DNA of 64,000 nucleotides from an uncultured Collinsella sp. (GTDB lineage Bacteria > Actinomycetota > Coriobacteriia > Coriobacteriales > Coriobacteriaceae). The stretch is from positions 1 through 64,000 of the forward strand of contig UQKQ01000005.1 in NCBI GenBank assembly GCA_900541645.1. The letters run 5' to 3'. A program made the position numbers and the translations under genes. Positions 43,301 to 51,949 of the stretch are shown piece by piece (position 1 is the stretch's first letter; the number at the start of each line of letters is the position of its first letter). The notes under the pieces were generated by a model. It saw only the letters and a list, made by a program, of their open reading frames with translations. It was not told the DNA's origin and made no database searches.

Positions 43301-43581
43301 TTATTTGAAAGGGGCAAATCGGCAACTGCTCACATACCCCTCCCTTATTGCTATTAAGCGCTTTTCAATAAGTATTTCTTGAGTTGACCTATGACACAAT
43401 GTGATCTGACATTTATTTCGTATTGCCATATCCCAAAAGTGCTCGAGTGGCAGACGGATACCAGCAAATGAGACACTAGGGTCAATTAGAACTACATCAG
43501 TACATAGCTTGTTTAGAATCTCAGTAGAAACTGAGTGCTGTTACCAGTCATCACGTAATCCATCGATTCTCTCAGCGCCAT
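43301..43581 (-). pseudogene. Broken small gene downstream of the membrane protein
   Basis: An ATG at 43581 overlaps the stop of the upstream gene, as in a coupled operon, and opens a 22-codon frame (MALRESMDYVMTGNSTQ and so on) ending near 43515. In a shifted frame a protein-like stretch of about 69 codons runs to a TAA at 43301. It includes DVVLIDPSVSFAGIRLPLEH and a later charged helix, EILIEKRLIAIREG. One base gained or lost near 43515-43535 would join the two into a protein of about 90 residues. Family unknown. Confidence 0.45.
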
Positions 43582-44231
43582 ATAGAGCCTGTTAGTTTTA
43601 TTTGGTGCTGAATCGCACCTCGTATCTTTTGCTGACATAGAGTCTTGTATGAAGCGGCAAGAGCATTTTCTTTCTCAAAGAGTTCTTTCCGTTGATTGGG
43701 CTCATCTAACCTTTCATAAGCCTGTTCAAGCGTCCATTGATATTCCCTTGCATTCTGGAGCATCTTATTAAATAGAATCTGATACTGATACATTGAAAAC
43801 AAAAGGGATTGGTAAGCTTCTATGAATTCGGCAATTGCCTCTCCGCTCTTTCCCTTGAAGCAAAATCTCGCCTCCATGGCGATCGATCTCATTTCATCAA
43901 GCTTTAAATGCAATTTGAGTTGAAGGTCGGCATCTAACACCTTATTAATTGAGGCTGAAATTGATTGCAGGTACGTAGTGTTAGTTAGCCATACAAATAG
44001 TAGGTCGATAGCCATTTGCGGTTCGTCATCATGTTCCAAGTTCTTCGCGTTTTTTGCGTAAACACTCATGAGTTTATCGACGGTTATCCATATATTTAAA
44101 CGTCGATTGAATAGAGACTGTTTATTGCTGAGACGAGCTTGGTAACAAGAAATGAGCAACGCGATGATTGCCTCAATCGCTGAGATGTACTCAGGTAGAT
44201 TCGTTAGATCTATCGTCTCCTCCGCAATCAA
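43572..44231 (-). CDS. Membrane-anchored helical protein of unknown function
   Basis: A 219-residue protein with one N-terminal membrane span (YISAIEAIIALLISCY) and a helical cytosolic remainder, with RLNIW just after the span and a charged C-terminal coiled coil. No named domain recognised. The start is doubtful. The frame opens with TTG 44231, while a strong GGAGGAG lies inside it with no ATG/GTG/TTG at the right distance. It precedes and overlaps the broken gene at 43301-43581, so the two may have formed one module. G+C is low. Confidence 0.6.
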   Translation of the reverse strand: MIAEETIDLTNLPEYISAIEAIIALLISCYQARLSNKQSLFNRRLNIWITVDKLMSVYAKNAKNLEHDDEPQMAIDLLFVWLTNTTYLQSISASINKVLDADLQLKLHLKLDEMRSIAMEARFCFKGKSGEAIAEFIEAYQSLLFSMYQYQILFNKMLQNAREYQWTLEQAYERLDEPNQRKELFEKENALAASYKTLCQQKIRGAIQHQIKLTGSIWR

Positions 44232-44929
44232 AAATCAATTGGCAATACTACAATTATCGTTCTGCATTCAGGATTCTTTAATTCAGCTCCCAAATAGTGG
44301 GACTATGCGATCACTGACGCGCCTGGAAGTTCCGGGTCAACCTGGCCTGGGACAGATGGTACCCGATCGCAAGGGTGGTGCGCCATATCCTAATGACCGA
44401 CGCGACCTACCGCAGCTTAGGGCAGGCGCGGTGTCGCACGATATCTAAACCGTTAGAAATACAAATAAATGATACAGATTCTTATTTGCATGACTGCCCG
44501 TATAGAGACTTGCAGGCACTTGCTAAAAAATCAGGCTCACATAGACATAACTAATGTGAGCCTGATTCTAAATCAAATTATGTAATCATCATGACCCTAG
44601 CAAAGGGTCCTTCATTTGTTTTGTTTAGTCAAATACCAAATAGCGAAGACACATTCAAGTGCCTACGGTAGGTTTAGGTTGGATCGCAAGTTGACGTAGT
44701 CATTTTTTGGACCAACCTAAGTCAAAACTCATGGAGAGAGTTTACGTGGAAGTAGCTAAATTTCGGCTTCCGTTATTCGCAAGTTGCTGCTTGCGTTGTA
44801 ATTAAATCAATGAAAGATAAGCATGCAATTGAGATACTGACCGCTATCACCTAGACGAATGATAGTCACCACTCCCGCATGCTTCAGATTACAGCATGAT
44901 TAATGGGTCGAGTGTATATCTAAACGAGT
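44232..44929. other. Intergenic region with a G+C-rich coding-like fragment
   Basis: From about 44310 a plus-strand frame without a start reads AWKFRVNLAWDRWYPIARVV and continues to a TAA near 44554. Its first half (to about 44440) is much more G+C-rich than the surroundings. I do not recognise the family; a transposase or phage gene remnant is possible. The rest (44570-44929) is A+T-rich and shows no gene. Confidence 0.35.
44524..44567 (-). terminator. Terminator of the polysaccharide operon
   Basis: Perfect 14-bp stem (44567-44554 with 44542-44529, AATCAGGCTCACAT) followed on the minus strand by TTTTTT. It lies 360 bp after the last gene of the operon and is the only strong minus-strand terminator there. 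Confidence 0.75.
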
Positions 44930-46318
44930 CTACCTCGCTACGCCTTCACCACAGGTGTCGCTCCCGAGCTTGATAGGCGACAGTTCGATGTGGTCTTTAC
45001 TTGCGTCGAATTGGCCCAGCAGGCCAGCTATGGCGGCGGACACACTATCATCGATGTAAAGACCGCATTTGCCTCCACGCTCAGCTGCTCGCGCGAACTC
45101 GACGAGCTCGTTGCGAATTCCCTCGCCGTCAAGCTGGAAGAAATACCGCTTGTTTTGAGAAGGATCCTCTTTGCGTACCTCGAAGTAGTCTGTTTTCCAC
45201 CAGGGAGCGGGTACGTAAATGTAGCCATCCGTGCCGGAAACCACAAGCGACCCCTCAGATTTAGCCGCCTTGCCGAAAACCGCCTCGCCGTAGCCATCCT
45301 CGAATGCCAGTCGGATCTCACCAAACGCGTCAAAGCCAGCGTGACCTTCAAGGTCGGCCCTTACAAAATCGGCTGATTGATAATTAGTTCCGAGTAGCTG
45401 CAAGATGGGCAGCAACGCTGCTGGACCCCAGGCTTTGGAGCTCGACCACTTGCCCTCAACGCTCGAGATGTCCTCACTGCCAAGATCAACAAGGCTGGTG
45501 CATACAGCGCGCACCGACAGAACTCGTCCAATGTGACCACTCTTGGCGAGCAGAAGCAGTCGATGGTAGGCCGTTGAATACGCCGTCTTGATCGCGTCGG
45601 CCAAAACGAGGCCCTTTGAGCGTGCGAGCGCCTGCAGTTCCTGGCACGCCTCACGCGTTGAGGCAATGGGGCTCTCACATAGAACATGTTTGCCCGCCTC
45701 AAGCGCTCGCTTAATCTGTCCATAGTGCTGATTGGGATGCGATGCAAGGTAGATTGCGTCGCATCGACCGACTATCTCATCGAAATCATTAACCTGTTCG
45801 ACTAAGCCACAGCCTGCGAGGCTTCCATCACTGTCGATCATCGCGCAGGTGGGGTCAACGCCATTCACGAAGGCACTTTCACGCAGATACTTCTCCACTA
45901 GCACACGCTTGCCCACGTACCCCATTCGTAGATGTCCACTTTCGGCGCGAAGCTCGGTGCTCGAGACGCCTTGCGTACGATCAAGGTAGACCACCTCACA
46001 GTATTCCCTGAGATAGTCGAACTTACCAACCCAGTCAGAGCCTACGGTGAACACATCAATTCCCATACGTCTGATGTCGTCAATCTTCTGGCCCTCGTAC
46101 TCTTCAACGATTACTTCGTCAGCAATCCCGAGCTCTTGGACAGAACGCATGCGCTCGTTGAGGGTTTGGGAAACGTTAATCTTCCCGCGCACCTTGTCGA
46201 AGCCATCGGCGGTTACGCCCACGACCAGGTAGTCGCCGAGCGCCTTGGCGCGTTCCAGCAGGCGCACATGGCCCCGGTGCAGAAGGTCGTACGTTCCATA
46301 TGTGATCACTTTCCTCAT
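44930..46318 (-). CDS. Fused cytidylyltransferase (TagD-like) and Gfo/Idh/MocA oxidoreductase
   Basis: A 462-residue two-domain protein. Residues 1-130 are a glycerol-3-phosphate cytidylyltransferase-like domain. It has TYGTYDLLHRGHVRLLERA with the HxGH motif, and RTQGVSSTEL, the RTxGISST motif that binds CTP. Residues about 135-460 form a Gfo/Idh/MocA dehydrogenase: MGYVGKRVLVEKYLRES (degenerate GxGxxG), IYLASHPNQHYGQIKRALEAGKHVLCESP (split here: ASHPNQHYGQ and GKHVLCESP) and the usual C-terminal sheet. The ATG at 46318 has AAGGTGAGG upstream. It is the last gene of the polysaccharide operon. I infer it activates a polyol phosphate with CMP and oxidises it; the substrate is not proven. Confidence 0.8.
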   Translation of the reverse strand: MRKVITYGTYDLLHRGHVRLLERAKALGDYLVVGVTADGFDKVRGKINVSQTLNERMRSVQELGIADEVIVEEYEGQKIDDIRRMGIDVFTVGSDWVGKFDYLREYCEVVYLDRTQGVSSTELRAESGHLRMGYVGKRVLVEKYLRESAFVNGVDPTCAMIDSDGSLAGCGLVEQVNDFDEIVGRCDAIYLASHPNQHYGQIKRALEAGKHVLCESPIASTREACQELQALARSKGLVLADAIKTAYSTAYHRLLLLAKSGHIGRVLSVRAVCTSLVDLGSEDISSVEGKWSSSKAWGPAALLPILQLLGTNYQSADFVRADLEGHAGFDAFGEIRLAFEDGYGEAVFGKAAKSEGSLVVSGTDGYIYVPAPWWKTDYFEVRKEDPSQNKRYFFQLDGEGIRNELVEFARAAERGGKCGLYIDDSVSAAIAGLLGQFDASKDHIELSPIKLGSDTCGEGVAR

Positions 46319-46346
46319 GGGCCTCACCTTCCCTTTCGTGGCTTGT

Positions 46347-47138
46347 TTAGTAATTGCCGCAGTGCTCGAGCTTCGCGACGTGGAAGGCTTTCTCCCACCC
46401 ATGGACCTCGTACCAAGGCCACAGTGGCTCTATGTAGCAGTACAGCAAAGGTATGAGGCCGCGCGCGGCCACTTCGACGGCCAGCGATGAGAGCACCCGC
46501 GCCCCGACACCCTTCTCCGCGCCAGGGCGTGCCTTGAGTCCGGCGCAGACGGCAACATCGTCGGACTCGGCATAGGTCGCCATATGCGCAGCAATTCCTT
46601 CGCTATCCCTAATGACTATGCTCCTGCAGCCCTGAAGTCGCTCTCTCTCACACAACTGAGCCACGAGCGCGCCGACGTCGTAGTGCTTGCCAATCTCCTC
46701 GTCGCCGCAGATGAGCTTGGCTATCTCAGGATAGTCGGCCTCGGTCGCCCTGACCGCCGCGGGGTCTGGTACCTGAGTTCCGTCAGCCCGCATAACCCAC
46801 CCCTCAGACAAACTGTAGTCGGCGAGCACGGTGGCGAGCTCTGCCGCTGCACTGTAAGAGGTCTGGACCATGGAGGGGTCCATTTTCTCAACGAGGGTCG
46901 CGACGGCCCGGATTGCGCGGTGGCCTGCCTGCCCGCAGAAGACGACCTGGAGTCCGTCATAATATCGGTAAACGACCGCCTCGAGTCGGCTTTCGTCGAA
47001 GACCTCCCAGCACGCAACGTTGTCGCCCTCGAACCCGTAGGTCAGCGCATCGATAAGTGCGTAGGGGTTTTCAACGCGCTGACCTTCCAGAACACGCCGC
47101 AGGCCCTCGTCCCAGCAGGCCACTTTCTTCACATTCAC
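46347..47138 (-). CDS. GNAT-family N-acetyltransferase
   Basis: A 263-residue protein with a C-terminal GNAT fold. ICGDEEIGKHYDVG opens the domain, VAVCAGLKARPGAEKGVGARVLSSL supplies the acetyl-CoA loop (quoted in parts: GLKARPGAEKGVGARVLSSL), and LIPLLYCYIEPLWPWYEVHGW is the late strand (YEVHGW). The N-terminal 120 residues form a second, degenerate GNAT-like half. Within a decoration cassette it may acetylate the amino group introduced by the aminotransferase. That is inference. It lies 11 bp downstream of the LicD gene. Confidence 0.75.
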   Translation of the reverse strand: MNVKKVACWDEGLRRVLEGQRVENPYALIDALTYGFEGDNVACWEVFDESRLEAVVYRYYDGLQVVFCGQAGHRAIRAVATLVEKMDPSMVQTSYSAAAELATVLADYSLSEGWVMRADGTQVPDPAAVRATEADYPEIAKLICGDEEIGKHYDVGALVAQLCERERLQGCRSIVIRDSEGIAAHMATYAESDDVAVCAGLKARPGAEKGVGARVLSSLAVEVAARGLIPLLYCYIEPLWPWYEVHGWEKAFHVAKLEHCGNY

Positions 47139-47149
47139 GTTCGTTTTCC

Positions 47150-47995
47150 TTAAAACTCGTAGCTCGATACCGGCGAGTGCTGCCCCCGGCGGTCCTCGGG
47201 CGGCAACTGCATGTAGTCGCCATAGATGTAAGTGAGGATCGCGTCGAAGTCACGTGTCCCCATCAAACGTTTCCCTTCGAACTCGTACTCCGACAGGTCC
47301 TTAAACCACTCCTTAGGCATCGCGTAACGCTCTTCGAGCGGGTTTTCTCGATAGAGGGTACCGGTAGCTGGAAACAGCAGCGTCCTCACGCGGTTGGGGC
47401 TGTCGTCCGTGCTCTTGCGCTCCATTGGAGCGGCTAGAGCATAAACCGCCTTTGCGGGTATCTTGGACAACAGTGAGAACCAGGCCCTGAGCGGAGCCGA
47501 CACGCGGGGATCGAGTCTGCCGACCTCAGACCATAGGACCTTGCGCAGGCACATGCACCAGAAGTCCTGCAGAATTTGGCCGCCCATACCAAGAGGCGCG
47601 TCGTCCATGGGGAACACGTCGACAAAGACTCCTGTTTTGCACTTCAAGTGCTCCTGTCCGACCCTCACGTACTTCGTTCCGGTGCGCCTGAGCTTGCCGT
47701 ACCCCCACCTGTATTCAGGATCGCTCAGATGGTCCTGGAAGAAACAGATGGACGAGTCCATCTCATGGGCGACAGAACGGAACCTCTCGTAGTCCTCACG
47801 AAGCATTGCAATATCAGCATCATCATCCCAGGGGATATAGCCCTTGTGGCGCACTGCGCCAAGGAGCGTCCCGCCGAAGATTGTGTACGCAATCCCGTGA
47901 GCGCGGCACACGCGGTCGAACTCCACGAGCATGTCGAGCTCCAATAGCTGCATGCGCCGGAAGTCCTCTCCTTCTATGACCTTTATCTGTTTCAT
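47150..47995 (-). CDS. LicD-family phosphotransferase, copy 1
   Basis: A 281-residue LicD/fukutin-like enzyme that transfers a phospho-substituent from a CDP donor to a sugar of a surface glycan. The core FGGTLLGAVRHKGYIPWDDD, followed by ADIAM, has the conserved Asp cluster. VFVDVFPMDDAP is the second motif. YGDYMQLPPEDRR closes the fold. The ATG at 47995 has GGGGG upstream and lies 12 bases past the aminotransferase stop. It is a diverged paralogue of the LicD at 49071-49907, so two acceptor positions or donors are likely. Confidence 0.88.
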   Translation of the reverse strand: MKQIKVIEGEDFRRMQLLELDMLVEFDRVCRAHGIAYTIFGGTLLGAVRHKGYIPWDDDADIAMLREDYERFRSVAHEMDSSICFFQDHLSDPEYRWGYGKLRRTGTKYVRVGQEHLKCKTGVFVDVFPMDDAPLGMGGQILQDFWCMCLRKVLWSEVGRLDPRVSAPLRAWFSLLSKIPAKAVYALAAPMERKSTDDSPNRVRTLLFPATGTLYRENPLEERYAMPKEWFKDLSEYEFEGKRLMGTRDFDAILTYIYGDYMQLPPEDRRGQHSPVSSYEF

Positions 47996-48007
47996 CTGCG
48001 CCCCCAC

Positions 48008-49084
48008 CTAGAACAGACCCTCGGCCGATAGCGAGGTCAGGCAGTCGATAAGCCTGTCGTTGTCCTCCTCTGTGATGGCACCAATGTGCCCGATGCGGAA
48101 CACCTCGTCGCACAGCGCACCGCCGTTTGGGCACAGCCACATGCCGTACCCGGTTTTGGCGCGCTCGATGATTGCCTTCGCGTTGCTCGCGGGGCAACGG
48201 AGCGCCGTCACTGCATTGGAGGGGTTCTCGGGGACCATCTCGAGTGTGGTGCTCGTCAGGGCGTCGCGCACGGCCTTCGCGCGCGACGCGATCTCGGCGC
48301 GCTCCGCGTCGATCCCGCGCGCCTCGATCGACCTCAAACGCGCATTGATCTCAAGCAGCGTGTTGACAGCAGGCGTCCAGGGAGTCTGCCCACGTTCGCC
48401 GTTGCGCAGGGCTTCCTTTAGACTCAAGTAGGAGCAAACCTCGGGATTCTCCGCTACCCTTTCCTGTCCGCGCGGCGAGAGGGCCATGAGGGAGATGCCC
48501 GGGTGGCAAGCTAGCGCCTTTTGCGAACCCGTCAGCACCACGTCGGTGCCGAGAGCCGCCATGTCAATCTCTTCGGCGATGAACGCGCTCACTGCGTCGA
48601 CGATCAAGAGCATCTCGCGCTCGCGGCAAAAGTCGGACAGGAGGCTCATGTCGTACAACAGTCCTGATGAGGTCTCATGCATGTTCACGAGCAGCGCACC
48701 GCAGCTGAGATCCACTGCGTCTTCGAGGTTTGTCCGCGCTATCTGGTGCCCGAACTCAAGTTTGATCTCGTCGACGGTGTGCCCGTGCAGCTGGCATAGG
48801 TCGACGAACCTCTGCCCGAAACTGCCGCTATTGACCACTGCAACTCGTTCAGCGGGCGCTAAGACACTCATCACAGCAGCCTCCATAGCGCCTGTGCCAG
48901 AAGCCGTTAGAAACACGCAGCGTGAATCCTTGGGTGCGGACAACAAGTCCAACATAATGCGCTCGTTCTCTTGCATTACCTGAGAGAACTCTGGCGTGCG
49001 GAAATAGGGTGCGCTCTTGGCTGAAACTTCCAGCACCTCGCTGGGACTCATAACCGGACCAACGGTGAAATTAAGCATCTGCAT
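48008..49084 (-). CDS. Class V aminotransferase (PhnW-like)
   Basis: A 358-residue PLP enzyme similar to 2-aminoethylphosphonate-pyruvate and alanine-glyoxylate aminotransferases. N-terminal NFTVGPVMSP, the FLTASGTGAMEAAV PLP phosphate site, VDAVSAF with the ring-binding Asp, and the Schiff-base Lys in LTGSQKALACHPG are present. No phosphoenolpyruvate mutase is in the window, so a phosphonate substrate is not supported here. Placement between two LicD genes and beside the cytidylyltransferase-dehydrogenase fusion suggests it aminates a keto-polyol, possibly as its CDP ester. It overlaps the LicD copy 2 stop by 14 bases. Confidence 0.85.
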   Translation of the reverse strand: MQMLNFTVGPVMSPSEVLEVSAKSAPYFRTPEFSQVMQENERIMLDLLSAPKDSRCVFLTASGTGAMEAAVMSVLAPAERVAVVNSGSFGQRFVDLCQLHGHTVDEIKLEFGHQIARTNLEDAVDLSCGALLVNMHETSSGLLYDMSLLSDFCREREMLLIVDAVSAFIAEEIDMAALGTDVVLTGSQKALACHPGISLMALSPRGQERVAENPEVCSYLSLKEALRNGERGQTPWTPAVNTLLEINARLRSIEARGIDAERAEIASRAKAVRDALTSTTLEMVPENPSNAVTALRCPASNAKAIIERAKTGYGMWLCPNGGALCDEVFRIGHIGAITEEDNDRLIDCLTSLSAEGLF

Positions 49085-49907
49085 TCTCCTTTGTTTCTTC
49101 GTTCACGCACCATGCCTTCAGGCAGTGCGTCTGTCTTTTGTCCTCCGGCGGCAGCTGCATGTAATCCCCGTAGCACTTGGTCAGGTATTCGTCCCAGCAG
49201 CCCATAGCGGGGAGCATGTGCTCCTCGAACTCAACCTCGACCATGTCCTCGTAGCCTTCCTTGGGAAGCGACCACCCGTGTTTGGCCAGTCCGAGTACGC
49301 TGCTGACGCGGCTTGCCGCGTCATAACCAGGCTCGGCTGCAACGCGCTCAGCCATTGCCATCATCTTCGTCTTTGCGTGCTCCGGATTAAGAAGCGCTTT
49401 GGCTGCGTTCTTTATGAAGCGTTTTCCCATTGAGTCCGAATTATGATTGGCGCTCGACCAAACGCTTGCACGCGAGGCCTTGTTCATGCGGACTTGCATG
49501 CGCTCAATCTCGCTTTCGTCAGAAGAAACGCCATCCATAACGAAAACATCTATCCAGAGCATTTGATCCATTACTCCTTCATAGGTAAGCTCCTGAGCTC
49601 TAATACTTTCAGTGCAGAACTTGCGCCAGGGGTAAACAAACGGGCTGTTCTCGGGGCCAACGAGCCTGAGTCCAGCCGGCAACTCGCCAGCAAGCGTTGC
49701 AAGACGATCGTAATCGGGGCGCGGCATACAGACGTCGATATCGTCATCCCAGGGGATGAATCCCTTGTGGCGAATAGCGCCAAGCAAAGTGCCGGCCGTA
49801 AGCGAGTATCGAAGGCCGTGTTCGGAGCAAAAGGCATCAAACGCTTCAAGAAGTTCCAACTCCTTCTGGTGTAGCTCTTCGATAGAGAGTGGGGTGATGT
49901 TACACAT
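49071..49907 (-). CDS. LicD-family phosphotransferase, copy 2
   Basis: A 278-residue LicD protein with TAGTLLGAIRHKGFIPWDDD then IDVCM, WIDVFVMDGV and CYGDYMQLPPEDKR. The pattern matches copy 1, but the rest is diverged. Its start overlaps the end of the flippase frame by 8 bases. The enzyme would act on the cytosolic face, decorating the lipid-linked repeat unit before export by the flippase. Confidence 0.88.
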   Translation of the reverse strand: MCNITPLSIEELHQKELELLEAFDAFCSEHGLRYSLTAGTLLGAIRHKGFIPWDDDIDVCMPRPDYDRLATLAGELPAGLRLVGPENSPFVYPWRKFCTESIRAQELTYEGVMDQMLWIDVFVMDGVSSDESEIERMQVRMNKASRASVWSSANHNSDSMGKRFIKNAAKALLNPEHAKTKMMAMAERVAAEPGYDAASRVSSVLGLAKHGWSLPKEGYEDMVEVEFEEHMLPAMGCWDEYLTKCYGDYMQLPPEDKRQTHCLKAWCVNEETKENADA

Positions 49908-51143
49908 GCAACTTTCCCTTCCTTAAACATTCAATCAGCGCAAACCCCCTGGTTCCAAGTAGCGCGACCTCGGCTATGCAGCGGATTACGCAGATCGCGA
50001 ACAAAGATGACCGGCCGAGAAGCGCTATCGCGAGGAGCAGAGCAGCGTTAATAACACCGGAGGCAACAGTCGAGGCGGTAAGTTCGTTGACCTTACCCAA
50101 AGCGCCGAGTACCGGCCAGCCAATCAAGATCGAATAGAAAGAGAGCGGCAGGACAGGGCTGAGGGCAACCATGACCCAAGAACCCGCAACGTAGCCCTGT
50201 CCGCCAAGTAGAAAAAAACCTGCGGGGACAGCAGACAATACGCAACGGTGCCGACCAATAGGGCGGGAGCTGCCATAATCGCCATCTTCCTAACAGCGCC
50301 CAGATCCCGATGCGCCACAACATGGGGATATAGACTGCTGGATATCGGAGAATAGAGCGCTTGAACCGCGCTCACGGTTGTGAGGGCGAGCGACCAGTAC
50401 GCAATTTCCGTCGGGTCGGTGAGCACGATTCCCACGACGAAAGTGGTGAACCCCGAGACAAGGGTGGTGCCGATGTTCGACACGCAATACACGGCAGATC
50501 TCTTTAGCTCAGCCAAGGCGTTTCGGAAGCCACCGAAGGAAACACGCACGCCGTAGCGGGTTCGAACGGTCATGAAGCTCCAGATAAGCGCTACCAAGCC
50601 GCCCAGGGCATCCGCAACTGCGACGAGCAGAAGATCCTGCGGTCCATGGACCACCAGAAGAGTCAGGCCGACCGTGATCACCTTTGCCGCGAAGAAACGC
50701 GTGGTGAGCGGCTCCATGTCCTCAAAACCTTGAAACATGAAATCCGGTAGCAAGGCCCTGAGCACGGTGGAGACATAGGCAATCAGTACATACCCCATAT
50801 TGTCCCAGAGCAGTGGGATGAACTGGGCGACGACCACGACGACCGCGCACAGGCCGGCGGCGAGGAGAAGACGAGCGAGCTCTATGGAGCCGAGCAGGCG
50901 TGAAAGGACCTCGCAGTTGTCCCTCAGGTCGACGACTTGCTTTGTTCCGGAAAGCATGAAACCGAAGTCGGCGAGCGTCTGGACGATTCCCATGAACGAC
51001 AACACGTAGGCATAGACGGCGTAGCCACCCGTACCCAGCACGCGCGTGAGGTACGGCACGAGGATGAGGGGGAAGACGTACTTAAGTACTTGTAATCCGT
51101 ACTGCCAAATTATATTTTTGGCGAGTGTGTTACTGCTTTTCAA
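49900..51143 (-). pseudogene. wzx: Wzx-type polysaccharide flippase, split by a one-base shift
   Basis: The gene would encode about 413 residues with 12 or more membrane spans (MATE/PST family). It starts NTLAKNIIWQYGLQVLKYVF. The first frame (51143 down to 50124) keeps homology to residue about 308, then runs through the heptamer T7 (50218-50212 on the minus strand) into non-homologous sequence. The other frame (ending at 49900) continues with LLGGQGYVAGSWVMVALSP to a normal C-terminus. One extra T would restore the full protein. This is either a decayed gene, a phase-variable switch by slippage, or a sequencing error. Slippage during transcription could also yield some full product. Confidence 0.85.
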
Positions 51144-51226
51144 TATCTATATCAACCCAAACAAATTTCAGTTTTCGTTTATATTCGAGCTAAAGCGCAA
51201 GGCAATAAAGACCGGGTGCCTGAGCC

Positions 51227-51945
51227 CTTAAAGCGAAAGCGACGCCAGCCGCCAGAGGACGCTATCGACTTCCAAAAGAACTTTCTCGGGATTGCCCATT
51301 TTTTCGAGGAACGACTTGCACTTTCCCCCGGCGACCTATTCGCCTTCATCAACTCGTTAGCCAAAGCAAAAACGCAGCGAGATTCCCCGTCAACAAGCGC
51401 GACCGTGAGGTTTGCAAACAAGAGGCCGAGCTGATAGAGGGTCTGGCCATACATCCTCTGGTGAAAAGGAAAGCCCAATGTCCTGCGCGAAGCAAGCATG
51501 GCTTCGATCGTGAAGTACCTGTCTACAGACCTCTTGCTCGACAGGCTGTTCGAGGTTAGCAAGTCAACTTGCTTTCGGTATGTGTAGTCCAATTCGTCGA
51601 TGGTCGCCCCTGAACCTCAGCACGATCATTTATGCCTGCACAGTGTCCTCAAACCACACATCTTTGAGGAACTCTAGGCCTTGCCGCGTCTCGCGATCGA
51701 AGATCCTTCCCCATGCAACGCCGCTCGAGAGTTTCGTCCCCACAGAAATGACCCGCCCGAGCTTGCCGATATAGCGGGGAATAAGCACGGTGATTTCGAC
51801 CAAAGGTGTTGCAGGTCATAAGTCGTGGAGCTCGGGCGAGGAACGTTATGTGGTGGCCGAAACCCGGGTAAGCGCTCCCTGGCCACGCAGATTCGGGAGG
51901 TCCTTCCGAGATTGTTCAACACTAGTCCCATTTAACAATCCTCAT
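51227..51945 (-). pseudogene. Decayed family 2 glycosyltransferase
   Basis: Three frames hold consecutive pieces of an EpsJ/CpsI-like GT2 enzyme. The first reads GVAWGRIFDRETRQGLEFLK and KDVWFEDT, the usual acceptor-side motif. The second, after a stop and shift, is DYTYRKQVDLLTSNSLSS. The third is SFLEKMGNPEKVLLEVDSVL to a stop at 51227. The N-terminal catalytic half with its DxD is missing or unreadable. It lies between the polymerase and flippase genes, so loss would remove one sugar of the repeat unit. Confidence 0.7.
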
Positions 51946-51949
51946 GAAC

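Noticed and set aside
34600..44600. Prophage or integrative element with integrase
   Set aside because: No integrase, transposase, portal, terminase or relaxase could be recognised, and no direct repeat of the tRNA-Val end was found by eye.
48008..49084. Phosphonate (AEP) pathway for the LicD cassette
   Set aside because: The aminotransferase is PhnW-like, but no PEP mutase or phosphonopyruvate decarboxylase is present; the cytidylyltransferase is TagD-like rather than LicC-like.
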